A DNA stretch of 64,000 bases, from contig NZ_JAHDTF010000027.1 in the NCBI RefSeq assembly GCF_018531465.1, positions 62,001 through 126,000 on the forward strand. Direction: 5' to 3'. Below the pieces are notes generated by a model. It did not search any database. It was not told the DNA's origin and saw only the letters and a list, made by a program, of their open reading frames with translations. Every line of letters starts with the position of its first letter. The first letter of the stretch is position 1. A program made the translations under genes and the position numbers. Below, piece by piece: positions 1 to 7,994 of the stretch. This DNA comes from Sphaerisporangium fuscum (GTDB lineage: Bacteria > Actinomycetota > Actinomycetes > Streptosporangiales > Streptosporangiaceae).

Positions 1-754
1 TGCTTATCGTCACGTCGGAGCTGTCTGACGTGGCTTGGTTCGCGCTCCGCCTGGAGTGCGGCGGCGCGTTCCTCTGTGATGTGAGGGCGCGCGGACTCAC
101 ATGAGTCGTGCACACCCCGTCGCCGTGGGCGATCGTCGCCAGGCGCTGCACCGGCGTGCCGAGCAGCTGCCCGAACGCCTCGGTCTCGGCCTCGCACAGC
201 TGCGGGAACTCCGCGGCGACGTGCGCGACCGGGCAGTGGTGCTGGCAGAGCTGCTCTCCGCCCGACTTGGCCTGGCTGGCCGAGGCGGCGTAGCCGTCGG
301 CCGTCAGGGCCTCGGCCAGCACGCGCACCCGCTGGTCGGCGGGCACCTCGCGCATGAGGGGCGCGAGGCGCTTCACCAGGCCGCTCACCTGGGATCGGGC
401 GAAGTCGGCGACCGCCTCCGCCCCGGCGCGCTCGGCCAGGAAGCGCAGGGCGCTCCCGGCGAGGCCGTCGTAGGCGTGCACGAAGGCGCTGCGCCCGGCG
501 TCGGTGATCACGAACAGCTTCGCCGGCCGTCCGCGCCCCCGCTGGCCGCGTGGCCGTCCCGTTCGAGGCTCTATCATGCCCTCGGCGAGCAACGCGTCGA
601 GGTGGCGACGCACCGCCGCCGGTGTCAACCCGAGCCGTTCGCCGAGGGCGGCGGCGTTGATCGGGCCGTGCTCCAGGATCAGCCGAGCGACGCGTGCGCG
701 TGTGCCGCGCTCCGCGCCCTTCTCGGCCTGCGTAATCCCAGCCACGTTTTTCAC
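1..754 (-). CDS. sufR: SufR-type Fe-S cluster transcriptional regulator (3' end outside window)
   Basis: An N-terminal winged helix (LILEHGPINAAALGERLGLT region) is followed by a C-terminal cysteine cluster: a Cys in EQLCQHHC, a Cys in FPQLCEAE and a Cys in GDGVCTTH. This is the pattern of SufR repressors that bind a [4Fe-4S] cluster and control the suf assembly operon. Actinobacterial sufR normally lies directly upstream of sufB, which would be just outside the left edge. The frame stays open to base 1, giving at least 33 residues beyond the usual end at CTTHV, so the tail is longer than usual or the true end is outside. Start: GTG at 754 (GTG at 745 is an alternative). No ribosome site precedes it, and a promoter fits a leaderless transcript. 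The family call is strong; the target operon is inferred. Confidence 0.8.
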   Translation of the reverse strand, partial: MKNVAGITQAEKGAERGTRARVARLILEHGPINAAALGERLGLTPAAVRRHLDALLAEGMIEPRTGRPRGQRGRGRPAKLFVITDAGRSAFVHAYDGLAGSALRFLAERAGAEAVADFARSQVSGLVKRLAPLMREVPADQRVRVLAEALTADGYAASASQAKSGGEQLCQHHCPVAHVAAEFPQLCEAETEAFGQLLGTPVQRLATIAHGDGVCTTHVSPRALTSQRNAPPHSRRSANQATSDSSDVTIS

Positions 755-765
755 AACATCAGTGT
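751..765 (-). promoter_or_regulatory. Candidate SufR operator overlapping the sufR start
   Basis: Read on the minus strand this is ACACT-GATGT-TGTGA. It matches the ACACT-N5-TGTGA motif that I recall being reported for Mycobacterium tuberculosis SufR. It covers the GTG start codon and part of the predicted -10 box, a position suited to autorepression. Confidence 0.55.
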
Positions 766-790
766 GCCGTAATTCCTTCCCGAGACACAA
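754..790 (-). promoter_or_regulatory. Candidate leaderless promoter for sufR
   Basis: On the minus strand, TTGTGT (790-785), an 18-nt spacer and CACACT (766-761) place the start of transcription at or next to the GTG at 754. The hexamers are moderate matches only. Confidence 0.35.
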
Positions 791-794
791 CCTG

Positions 795-813
795 ATGTGG
801 GGGCACCCCACAT
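795..813. repeat. Perfect 8-bp inverted repeat upstream of sufR
   Basis: ATGTGGGG-GCA-CCCCACAT. It lies between the exporter stop codon and the sufR promoter. It could be a second operator or a weak terminator for the upstream gene. There is no T-run. Confidence 0.5.
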
Positions 814-825
814 GGCCTTGGTCAC

Positions 826-844
826 GTAGGAAAGGCTTACCTAA
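826..844 (-). promoter_or_regulatory. Candidate iron box (IdeR/DmdR type)
   Basis: The minus strand reads TTAGGTAAGCCTTTCCTAC. About 15 of 19 positions agree with the actinobacterial iron-regulator consensus as I know it (TTAGGTTAGSCTAACCTAA). It sits 72-90 nt upstream of the sufR start, so iron control of sufR/suf is a reasonable inference. Confidence 0.4.
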
Positions 845-866
845 GCAGGAGAAACGTCGACGCCGA

Positions 867-2117
867 TCAAGCCGCCTCCGCCACCCGTCCCCGGCTCAGC
901 GCCAGGAACGCCACCAGGGCCACGACCGAGAGCCCCGTCATCACCACGGCCATCGGCAGCGCCGTGCCCGAGCCGCCGAGCCCGGCGAGCGGCGCGGCGA
1001 CACCGCCGAGCAGGAACTGCAGCAGGCCGAGCAGCGCCGAGGCGCTGCCCGCGACCTGGGGCGGCTGCCCGGCCAGCGCGAGCGCGCCCGAGCCCGGGAT
1101 CGACAGGCCCATCCCGCACATCATCGCGAACAGCGAGGCCACCACGGTGGCCACCCCGAGGTGGGCGACGACCGCGGCCGTCAGCACGGCCGCCGACGCG
1201 AAGCTGACCAGCAGCCCGCTGAGCACGAGCCGTCCGGCGGACACCCGGCCGGCCAGCCGGCCGCCGACCTGGGCCATCAGCGTGAGGCCGAGCGCGTTGG
1301 CGGCGAAGATCAGTGAGAAGCCCGCGGGGCTCACCCCGTAGATCTGCTGCAGGACGAACGGCGAGCCGGAGATGTAGCCGAACATGGCGGCGAAACCGAG
1401 GCCGCCCGCCATCGCGGCCGCCATGAACGACCGGTCACGCAGCAGCAGCGCGAACGTCGCGAGGGTGTGCCGCAGCCCTCCGCCGTCCCGGTCCCCGGGA
1501 GGAAGGGTCTCGCGCACCACGGCGAGCACGGCGAGGAGCAGGAGGAGGCCGGCGACGCTGAGCGTCACGAAGATCCCCCGCCAGGAGGTCACGGCGAGCA
1601 GTTGCGCCCCCGCGATGGGGGCGATGATGGGCGCCAGGCCGCTGACCAGCATCAGCGTGGCGAAGATCCGGGTGATCGCGGGCCCGTCGTACAGATCGCG
1701 CACCACGGCGCGGACGATCACCAGCGCGGCGCCGCCCGCGAGTCCCTGGAGCAGGCGCAGCGCGACCAGGGCCTCGACCGAGGGGGCGAAGGCGCACAGC
1801 AGCGAGGTCAGCGCGTAGGCGCCGACGCCCGCGATGAGCGGGCCCCGCCGTCCCCGCACGTCGCTCACCGGCCCGGCCACCAACTGGCCCACCGACACCC
1901 CGACCAGGCAGGCGGTCAGGGTCAGCTGGATCTGGGCGGCCCCGGTGAGCATCTCGCCGCTGATGGCGGGCAGCGCCGGGAGGTACATGTCGATCGAGAG
2001 CGGGCCGATCGCCGACAGCGCGCCGAGGACGAGCAGCAGGAGCCCTCTGCGCCGGGGTCCCGCCACGGCCGTTCCGGCCTCCGCCACGGTCTCGTCTCGC
2101 GGCATGCCGACGGTCAT
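867..2117 (-). CDS. MFS drug-resistance transporter, Bcr/CflA family
   Basis: A 416-residue integral membrane protein with about 12 hydrophobic segments. Two family marks are visible: DMYLPALPAI in the first periplasmic loop (residues 43-52), typical of Bcr/CflA exporters, and motif A in the loop after helix 2 (GPVSDVRGRRGP, about 82-94). Such proteins export drugs or small metabolites using the proton gradient. ATG at 2117 is chosen because GGGAGGGG lies just upstream; a TTG at 2132 in the same frame lacks one. The substrate cannot be read from sequence. The gene lies upstream of sufR on the same strand with a 112-nt gap, so it is probably unrelated to Fe-S control. Confidence 0.85.
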   Translation of the reverse strand: MTVGMPRDETVAEAGTAVAGPRRRGLLLLVLGALSAIGPLSIDMYLPALPAISGEMLTGAAQIQLTLTACLVGVSVGQLVAGPVSDVRGRRGPLIAGVGAYALTSLLCAFAPSVEALVALRLLQGLAGGAALVIVRAVVRDLYDGPAITRIFATLMLVSGLAPIIAPIAGAQLLAVTSWRGIFVTLSVAGLLLLLAVLAVVRETLPPGDRDGGGLRHTLATFALLLRDRSFMAAAMAGGLGFAAMFGYISGSPFVLQQIYGVSPAGFSLIFAANALGLTLMAQVGGRLAGRVSAGRLVLSGLLVSFASAAVLTAAVVAHLGVATVVASLFAMMCGMGLSIPGSGALALAGQPPQVAGSASALLGLLQFLLGGVAAPLAGLGGSGTALPMAVVMTGLSVVALVAFLALSRGRVAEAA

Positions 2118-2248
2118 GCGGTCCCCTCCCAAGCGCCCGACGCCAAGCGGCCCTCAGGGGCCCAAGAGGACACCAACAGGGGTAAAGGTCATCCAATTCC
2201 CAGATAAAGAACTTTCTTCCCGCTCCTGCTCTCAGAGCGCGCGGGCGG

Positions 2249-3103
2249 TCACCTGGGGGATCTCGGGGTGACCACGGCGAAGGAGGCGTCGTGCGGGTCG
2301 GCGAGGACGGCGAGGCGCCCTATGGGGAGGTCCGACGGGGGGCGCAGCACACCGCCGCCCCACGGCTCGGCGAGGGCGGAGGTCGCGTCGCAGTCGGCGA
2401 CGGCGAAGCAGACCAGCCACCGCGCGTCCGGGGCGGCGACCGCCCCGGTGCCGGCCTCCGGGACGGCGGACCCGGTACGGGCCTCTGGGGCGATCGCACC
2501 GGCGTGGGCCTCCGGGGCCGACGCCGGCGGGCCGGGCTGGGTCGGCATGCCGGCCACGGGGCGGCCGTCGGCCAGCCACTCGGTGTACCGGCCGTCCGGC
2601 GAGGTGCGGGAGCCCCAGCCGAAGACGGCGGGGTAGAACGACCTGGCCGCCATCGGGTCGCGGGTGTCGAGGTGGAGCCGACAGAGCGCGACCGGCTCGT
2701 CGACCAGCTGCGCGCCGTGGTGCCTGCCCGCCTGCCACACCATGAAGGCCGCCCCGGACGGGTCGCGGAAGACCGCCATGGTGCCCTCGTCGAAGACCTG
2801 GACGGGGCCGGTGACCACGTGCCCGCCCGCCTCCTTGACCTTCAGGGCGACCGGCTCGGCGTCGTCGGCCGCGATGTAGGCGTTCCACGCCGAGGGCCTG
2901 GCCCGGTCGAACGCCAGGGCGATCCCGGCCACCAGCTTGTCCCGCTGCCGGAAGTACCCGTACCCCCCGGCCTCCGGGCGCGGATCGAACTCGGCGCGCC
3001 AGCCGAACAGGCCCTCGTAGAAGGCCACGGAGACGGCGAGGTCGGCACTGGACAGGTCGGCCCAGCAGGGCATGCCGGGCTTGTAACCGGTACGGGCGGG
3101 CAT
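2249..3103 (-). CDS. Two-domain VOC (glyoxalase/bleomycin-resistance fold) protein
   Basis: 284 residues forming two VOC modules. The first (about 10-125) contains SSADLAVSVAFYEGLFGW and FRDPSGAAFMVWQ. The second (about 137-282) contains HLDTRDPMAARSFYPAVFGW. Family members bind a metal and act on varied small molecules, and many actinomycete two-domain VOC proteins have no known substrate. An Ala/Pro/Glu-rich stretch at residues 195-227 interrupts the second module as three imperfect 9-residue repeats. Start ATG has GAGGAGG six bases upstream. The gene is followed by the exporter on the same strand after 131 nt. Confidence 0.8.
   Translation of the reverse strand: MPARTGYKPGMPCWADLSSADLAVSVAFYEGLFGWRAEFDPRPEAGGYGYFRQRDKLVAGIALAFDRARPSAWNAYIAADDAEPVALKVKEAGGHVVTGPVQVFDEGTMAVFRDPSGAAFMVWQAGRHHGAQLVDEPVALCRLHLDTRDPMAARSFYPAVFGWGSRTSPDGRYTEWLADGRPVAGMPTQPGPPASAPEAHAGAIAPEARTGSAVPEAGTGAVAAPDARWLVCFAVADCDATSALAEPWGGGVLRPPSDLPIGRLAVLADPHDASFAVVTPRSPR
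2423..2521 (-). repeat. Imperfect 27-bp tandem repeats inside the VOC gene
   Basis: Three units encode APEAHAGAI, APEARTGSA and VPEAGTGAV. They form a low-complexity insertion between two strands of the second VOC domain, probably a slippage expansion. Confidence 0.65.
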
Positions 3104-3337
3104 GCGGGCCTCCTCGACGGCGTCGTCGCGCTGTCCCGCTCGCCGGGACGCGCCGGAGGGCTCGCGCCGCGGCCGCCTCGGGCGGTGGGGACGGGGCCAG
3201 CCTCACACGCGGCGGGCGTCCGGACCCGGGCCGGACGCCCCACTTGGGAGGAGACGCTCCCAACCTTTACCGGCCCCCGACGCCGAGCCCGAGGTCCGGC
3301 GAAGGAACCACACACGGCGGTCCCTAAACTCGTCAGC

Positions 3338-4252
3338 ATGGAAGCCCCCGCCGTCGCGGTCACCGACCTGGTCAAGCGATACGGCCGCACCGTCGCGATC
3401 AACGGCCTGACGTTGACCGCCGATCGCGGTGCCGTCACCGCGATCCTCGGCCCCAACGGCGCGGGGAAGACCTCCACCATCGAGATCTGCGAGGGGTTCC
3501 GGAAGGCCGACGGCGGCGAGGTGTCCGTCCTCGGCCTCGACCCCGTCCGCCAGGCGGCCGAGCTCAAGCCGCGGGTGGGCGTGATGCTGCAGTCCGGCGG
3601 GGTGCCGCCGGCGATCCGCGCGGGTGAGTGGCTGCGGCTGGTCTCCCGCTTCCACGCCTCTCCCCTCGACCCCGGCGCCCTGCTCGAACGGCTGGGCCTC
3701 GCCGACCACGCCCGCACCCCCTATCGCCGCCTGTCGGGAGGCCAGCAGCAGCGCCTGTCGCTCGCCGCCGCCGTCGTCGGCCGCCCCGAGCTCGTCTTCC
3801 TCGACGAGCCGACGGCCGGCCTCGACCCGCAGGCCCGCCACGCCTGCTGGGACGTCGTCGGCGAGCTGCGCGCCCGGGGCGTGTCGGTCGTCCTGACCAC
3901 CCACCACATGGACGAGGCGGAGAAGCTCGCCGACAAGGTCGTGATCATCGACCGCGGCACCGTCGTCGCCCAGGGCAGCCCGCAGGGGCTCACCGGCGCC
4001 GAGCGGCAGCTGCGCTTCCGCGCCAGGCCCGGCCTCGACCTCGACGAGCTGCTGACCGCGCTGCCCACGGGCAGCACCGCCAAGGAGTCGCCGAGCGGCC
4101 ATTACGTCATCGAGGGCCACGTCGGCCCCGAGCTCCTCGGCACCGTCACCGCCTGGTGCGCCGCCGAGGGCGTCACCACCGACGACCTCAGCGTCGAGCG
4201 CCGCACCCTCGAAGACGTCTTCCTCGAGCTCACCGGAAGGGAACTGCGTTGA
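3338..4252 (+). CDS. ABC exporter ATP-binding protein (ABC-2 type)
   Basis: 304 residues. Walker A is GPNGAGKT (38-45), the signature LSGGQQQR begins at 132, and Walker B LVFLDEP is at 152-158, followed by the H-loop in TTHHMDEAEKLAD. A C-terminal region of about 80 residues is typical of CcmA/NodI-like exporter subunits. The partner permease follows with a TTGA overlap, so the two form one exporter. Start ATG has no clear ribosome site. TAAACT seven bases upstream could be the -10 box of a leaderless transcript. The substrate (drug, lipid or peptide) is unknown. Confidence 0.88.
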   Translation: MEAPAVAVTDLVKRYGRTVAINGLTLTADRGAVTAILGPNGAGKTSTIEICEGFRKADGGEVSVLGLDPVRQAAELKPRVGVMLQSGGVPPAIRAGEWLRLVSRFHASPLDPGALLERLGLADHARTPYRRLSGGQQQRLSLAAAVVGRPELVFLDEPTAGLDPQARHACWDVVGELRARGVSVVLTTHHMDEAEKLADKVVIIDRGTVVAQGSPQGLTGAERQLRFRARPGLDLDELLTALPTGSTAKESPSGHYVIEGHVGPELLGTVTAWCAAEGVTTDDLSVERRTLEDVFLELTGRELR

Positions 4253-5022
4253 CCTCGCGCCCGGCCCTCGACTTCACCCCGGCCCCGGGCGCGGCGCCGC
4301 TGCCCCGCATGGTGCTCGCGCAGGCCGCCGCCGAGGTGCGGGCGGTGCTGCGCAACGGCGAGCAGCTGCTGCTCACGCTGATCATCCCGATCCTGGTGCT
4401 CGTCGGGTTCTCCGCGGCGCCGCTGCTGGAGCTGCCCGGAAGGCGCATCGACTTCGTGGCCCCCGGCGTGCTCGCGCTGGCGATCATGTCCACGGCCTTC
4501 ACGGGGCAGGCGATCGGCACCGGGTTCGAGCGGCGGTACGGCGTGCTGAAACGCCTCGGCGCCACTCCCCTGTCCAGGCCGGGGCTGATGCTGGCCAAGA
4601 CCCTCGCGGTGGTCACCGTCGAGGTGCTCCAGATCGTGGTGATCGCCGCCGTGGCGCTCGCGATGGGGTGGCACCCCCAGGGCGATCCCGTCTGGGCGGT
4701 CCTGCTGGTGATCGCCGGCACGGCGGCCTTCAGCGGGCTGGCGCTGCTGATGGCGGGCACGTTGCGCGCCGAGGCCACCCTGGCCGCGGCGAACCTCGTC
4801 TACCTGGTGCTTCTCGGCCTCGGCGGCGTGGTCCTGCCGGTCACGGCGTTCCCGCACGCGGTGCGGGCCGTCGTCGAGCTGCTGCCGATCACGGCGCTCA
4901 CCGGGGGCCTGCGCTCGGTGCTCGCGCACGGCGGCGGGCTGCCGGCCCGCGAGCTGCTGGTGCTGCTCGCCTGGGCCGCGGTGACGCTGTTCGTGGCCTC
5001 CCGTACCTTCCGCTGGGAGTGA
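4249..5022 (+). CDS. ABC-2 type exporter permease
   Basis: 257 residues with six hydrophobic segments and the ABC-2 membrane pattern. The conserved region around RRYGVLKRLGATPLSRP follows the second helix. It starts at TTG 4249, overlapping the stop of the ATPase gene by four bases (TTGA), with GGAAGGGAAC upstream. It forms the channel half of the exporter with the preceding ATPase. The last segments end at RTFRWE, as usual for this group. Confidence 0.87.
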   Translation: MTSRPALDFTPAPGAAPLPRMVLAQAAAEVRAVLRNGEQLLLTLIIPILVLVGFSAAPLLELPGRRIDFVAPGVLALAIMSTAFTGQAIGTGFERRYGVLKRLGATPLSRPGLMLAKTLAVVTVEVLQIVVIAAVALAMGWHPQGDPVWAVLLVIAGTAAFSGLALLMAGTLRAEATLAAANLVYLVLLGLGGVVLPVTAFPHAVRAVVELLPITALTGGLRSVLAHGGGLPARELLVLLAWAAVTLFVASRTFRWE

Positions 5023-5089
5023 GCCCGGCTCCTCCGCATCCCCCTCCCCCCGATCGCACCGCCGCGTGCGAGGAACGTGAGAACGCCTG

Positions 5090-5998
5090 ATGACCGTGCC
5101 CTCCCTGTCCGCGTCCTCCGGGCCGTACGAGCCGGACCGCCTCCGCCCCGGCGCCCTCCTGCGCAGCGCCGCCGGCGCGCTTCCCCCCTCCAGCCTGGTC
5201 ATGCTGGGGATCCTCTCGGTGCAGATCGGGGCCGGGCTGGCCAAGAACCTCTTCACGCAGCTGCCGCCGAGCGCGGTGGTCTTCGTGCGGATCGCCGCCG
5301 GCGCCGTGATCCTCGCCCTGGTCGCCCGCCCCCGGCTGCGCGGCCTCACCCGGCGCGACCTCGCCGTCGGCGCCGCCTTCGGGGTCACGCTCGGCCTGAT
5401 GAACCTCTCGTACTACGAGGGGCTGGCGCGCCTGCCGATGGGCGTCACCGTGGCCATCGAGTTCCTCGGCCCGCTCGGGGTGGCGGTGGCCGGTTCGCGG
5501 CGCCGCCTCGACCTGCTGTGGGTGGTGCTGGCCGCCACGGGCATCGTCCTGCTCGCCCCGTGGCAGGGCGGCGGGCTGGACCTGGTGGGCATGGGCTTCG
5601 CGGCCCTGGCGGGACTGTGCTGGGCGGGGTACATCCTGCTGTCGGCGGCGGTCGGCAAGCGTTACCCGGGCACCACGGGGCTGTCCTTCGCCATGATCAT
5701 CGCGGTCGTCGTGATCGCGCCGATCGGGGTGACCACGGGCGGCACCGGTTTGCTCCGCCCGGATCTGCTGCTGCTGGGCGCCGGTGTCGGGCTGCTGTCC
5801 TCGGTGATCCCCTACAGCCTCGAGCTGCAGGCGCTGCGGACGATGCCCAAGCGCGTCTTCGGCATCCTGATGAGCCTCGAGCCGGCCGCCGCCGCCCTGG
5901 TCGGCCTGTTCGTGCTGGGAGAGTTCCTGCAGGTGCGCGAGTGGGCGGCGATCGGCTGCGTGGTCATCGCCTCGGTCGGCGCCACCCGGACGTCCTGA
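5090..5998 (+). CDS. EamA/DMT-family transporter (RhtA-like)
   Basis: 302 residues with ten predicted helices in two EamA repeats. The second repeat carries LEPAAAALVGLFVLGE, typical of RhtA/YdcZ-type exporters of amino acids or metabolites. RhtA exports threonine and homoserine in E. coli; that substrate is only an analogy here. The ATG has AGGAACGTGAG upstream. The gene ends 14 bases from the convergent histidine kinase gene, so there is little room for a separate terminator. Confidence 0.82.
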   Translation: MTVPSLSASSGPYEPDRLRPGALLRSAAGALPPSSLVMLGILSVQIGAGLAKNLFTQLPPSAVVFVRIAAGAVILALVARPRLRGLTRRDLAVGAAFGVTLGLMNLSYYEGLARLPMGVTVAIEFLGPLGVAVAGSRRRLDLLWVVLAATGIVLLAPWQGGGLDLVGMGFAALAGLCWAGYILLSAAVGKRYPGTTGLSFAMIIAVVVIAPIGVTTGGTGLLRPDLLLLGAGVGLLSSVIPYSLELQALRTMPKRVFGILMSLEPAAAALVGLFVLGEFLQVREWAAIGCVVIASVGATRTS

Positions 5999-6012
5999 CG
6001 GCCCGGCGGCGG

Positions 6013-7788
6013 CTACCGCCGCTGGGCGGGGATGCGCACCTCGATGCGGGTGCCGTTCCCCTTGGGGCTGAAGACCTCCATCCTGCCCGAGAGCGCCTCA
6101 ACGCGGTCCATCAGGCCGATCAGCCCGGACCCCTGGTCGAGCCGCGCCCCGCCCACCCCGTCGTCGTGCACCACCAGTTCGACGGCGCCGTCGCGCCCCG
6201 TCACCCGGACGGAGGCCTCGCAGGCCTGCGCGTGCTTGGCGATGTTGGTCAGCGCCTCGGACACCACGTAGTAGACGGTCACCTCGACCCGCTCGGCGAG
6301 CGGGCCTTCCAGGTCCACCTCCAGCTTCACCGGGACCGAGGAACGGCGCGCCAGCACCTTCAGGGCCGGGGCCAGGCCGCCCTTGGACAGGATCGCGGGG
6401 TGCAGGCCCCGGGAGATCTCCTGCAGTTCCTGGAGCACCCCCCCGAGGCCCTCGACGGTGAGCGACAGCTGCTCACGCAGCTGCTCCAGCTCGGGCGGCA
6501 TGGCGGCCTCCACGGCCCGTAGCTCCAGGCCGAGGGACACAAGGCGCTGCTGGGCGCCGTCGTGCAGATCGCGCTCGACGCGGCGGCGGGACTCGTCGGC
6601 CGCGGCCATGACCCGCGCCCGGGAGGCCGCGAGCTGCGCGTGCGCCTGCGCGTTGGCGATCGCCGTGCCGAGGAGCTCGGTGAAGCCGACCATGCGCCGC
6701 TCGGCGTCCTCCCGCTGGAACGGCGTTGCCGCCAGGGCCACCATCGCGCCCCACAGCCGGCCGTCCACGGTGATCGGGCAGGCCACCGAGGAGCGGATGC
6801 CGCGGGTACGCGCCCATTCGGAGATGTGGCCGCCGGCGGTCGCGTAGTCGGTCATCCGCGCCGGGCGCCCGGTGCGCCACACCTTCGCCGAGGCGCTCGG
6901 GTGGTCGGCCGGCCAGGTGAAACCGACGGGCAGCATGAACTCGGGGCCGAAGACGCTCCAGGAGCCGACCGAGACGATCTGACCGGCGGCCCGGTCGAAC
7001 TGGGTGATCCCGGCGTGGTCGGCGTGCAGGAGGCGTCCCATCTCGCAGGCGACGGCGCTGAACAGCTCGGTCGGCGAGACGCCTCGCGCCACGAGCGTCG
7101 CGACCCGCCGCAGGGCGGCCTGCTCCTCCGCGACGCGGCGGTACTCGTCGCGGCTGGCCGCCAGCGAACCGCGGATGACGGCGCGGTCGCGGGCCGCCCG
7201 GACCAGCGCGGCCAGTGACGGCACGATCCTGGCGCGCAGGGACTCGACGGTCTCGGAGGGCGTGCCGGCGGGCAGCAGGAGCGTGCCGACCGGGGCACGA
7301 CCGTCCACGAGCGGTACGGCCCGGTGCGCCTCGTCACCGGTCACCGCGGAGACCTCGATCTTCGCCTCCGGCAGGCCCAGATCGACGGCCAGCTGGGACG
7401 CCGCCGCCTCCAGGCCCGCCTCCAGGTCGATCGTACCGAGCAGGATCTGGCCGAGCCGGGCGGACAGGTCGGCCTCCTGACGGCGCCGCGTGGTCTCGGC
7501 CGCCATGCGTCGGACCCGGGCCGCCAGCCAGCTCGTCACAGCGGCGACGACGAGGAAGATCGGGATCGTGACGATGTCCTCGCTGTCGGCGACGGCGATG
7601 GACCCGTAGGGTGCGATGAAGACGTAGTTGTAGGCCAGGACGCTGACGAGCGCGAGCAGGATGCCGGCCGGCAGGCCCCAGGCGAGGGAGAACAGCAGGA
7701 CGGCGGGAAGATAGACTATCGCCAGAGATTGGACGGGCGCGATCGCATCCAGATGATGCGCGATGAGGGTTTCCAGGGCGACACACAC
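6013..7788 (-). CDS. NarL-type sensor histidine kinase with DUF4118 and GAF domains
   Basis: 591 residues from GTG 7788. The order is a DUF4118-like membrane region as in KdpD (about 1-92), a linker, a GAF domain (about 232-380), a HisKA_3 dimerisation helix with phospho-acceptor H409 (RRRVERDLHDGAQQRL), and a HATPase domain with N-box ALTNIAKHA and G1 HDDGVGGA. It should phosphorylate the LuxR-type regulator read divergently at 7995. The start is uncertain: the frame continues upstream of 7788 with RPERPRLAIGVAVGAV, which looks like the first DUF4118 helix, but the only extra start candidates before a TGA at 7857-7859 are CTG codons at 7832 and 7829. Confidence 0.85.
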   Translation of the reverse strand: MCVALETLIAHHLDAIAPVQSLAIVYLPAVLLFSLAWGLPAGILLALVSVLAYNYVFIAPYGSIAVADSEDIVTIPIFLVVAAVTSWLAARVRRMAAETTRRRQEADLSARLGQILLGTIDLEAGLEAAASQLAVDLGLPEAKIEVSAVTGDEAHRAVPLVDGRAPVGTLLLPAGTPSETVESLRARIVPSLAALVRAARDRAVIRGSLAASRDEYRRVAEEQAALRRVATLVARGVSPTELFSAVACEMGRLLHADHAGITQFDRAAGQIVSVGSWSVFGPEFMLPVGFTWPADHPSASAKVWRTGRPARMTDYATAGGHISEWARTRGIRSSVACPITVDGRLWGAMVALAATPFQREDAERRMVGFTELLGTAIANAQAHAQLAASRARVMAAADESRRRVERDLHDGAQQRLVSLGLELRAVEAAMPPELEQLREQLSLTVEGLGGVLQELQEISRGLHPAILSKGGLAPALKVLARRSSVPVKLEVDLEGPLAERVEVTVYYVVSEALTNIAKHAQACEASVRVTGRDGAVELVVHDDGVGGARLDQGSGLIGLMDRVEALSGRMEVFSPKGNGTRIEVRIPAQRR

Positions 7789-7994
7789 GGCGCCGACCGC
7801 GACTCCGATCGCAAGTCGCGGACGTTCCGGGCGGAGCAGCAGTGATGAAAACCGCTCACATAACTCTCAAGCATACCCCCGTGTCGAGGCGGGCCCCTGA
7901 CCGTCCGTGCTCGCGTGCCGGCGCCCGCCCACCCCGTTCCACCTGGGATTCCCCGTCCCGTCCCGGCGCCTCTGCCGGCGATGTCCCACTCTCC

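Noticed and set aside
101..772. Plus-strand frame at the left edge
   Set aside because: The minus strand carries the SufR cysteine cluster and helix-turn-helix in a frame open to the edge, so the plus frame is a shadow.
3203..3337. Extension of the ABC ATPase upstream to 2291
   Set aside because: The extended frame runs antisense through the VOC gene. The conserved ATPase begins at the ATG at 3338.
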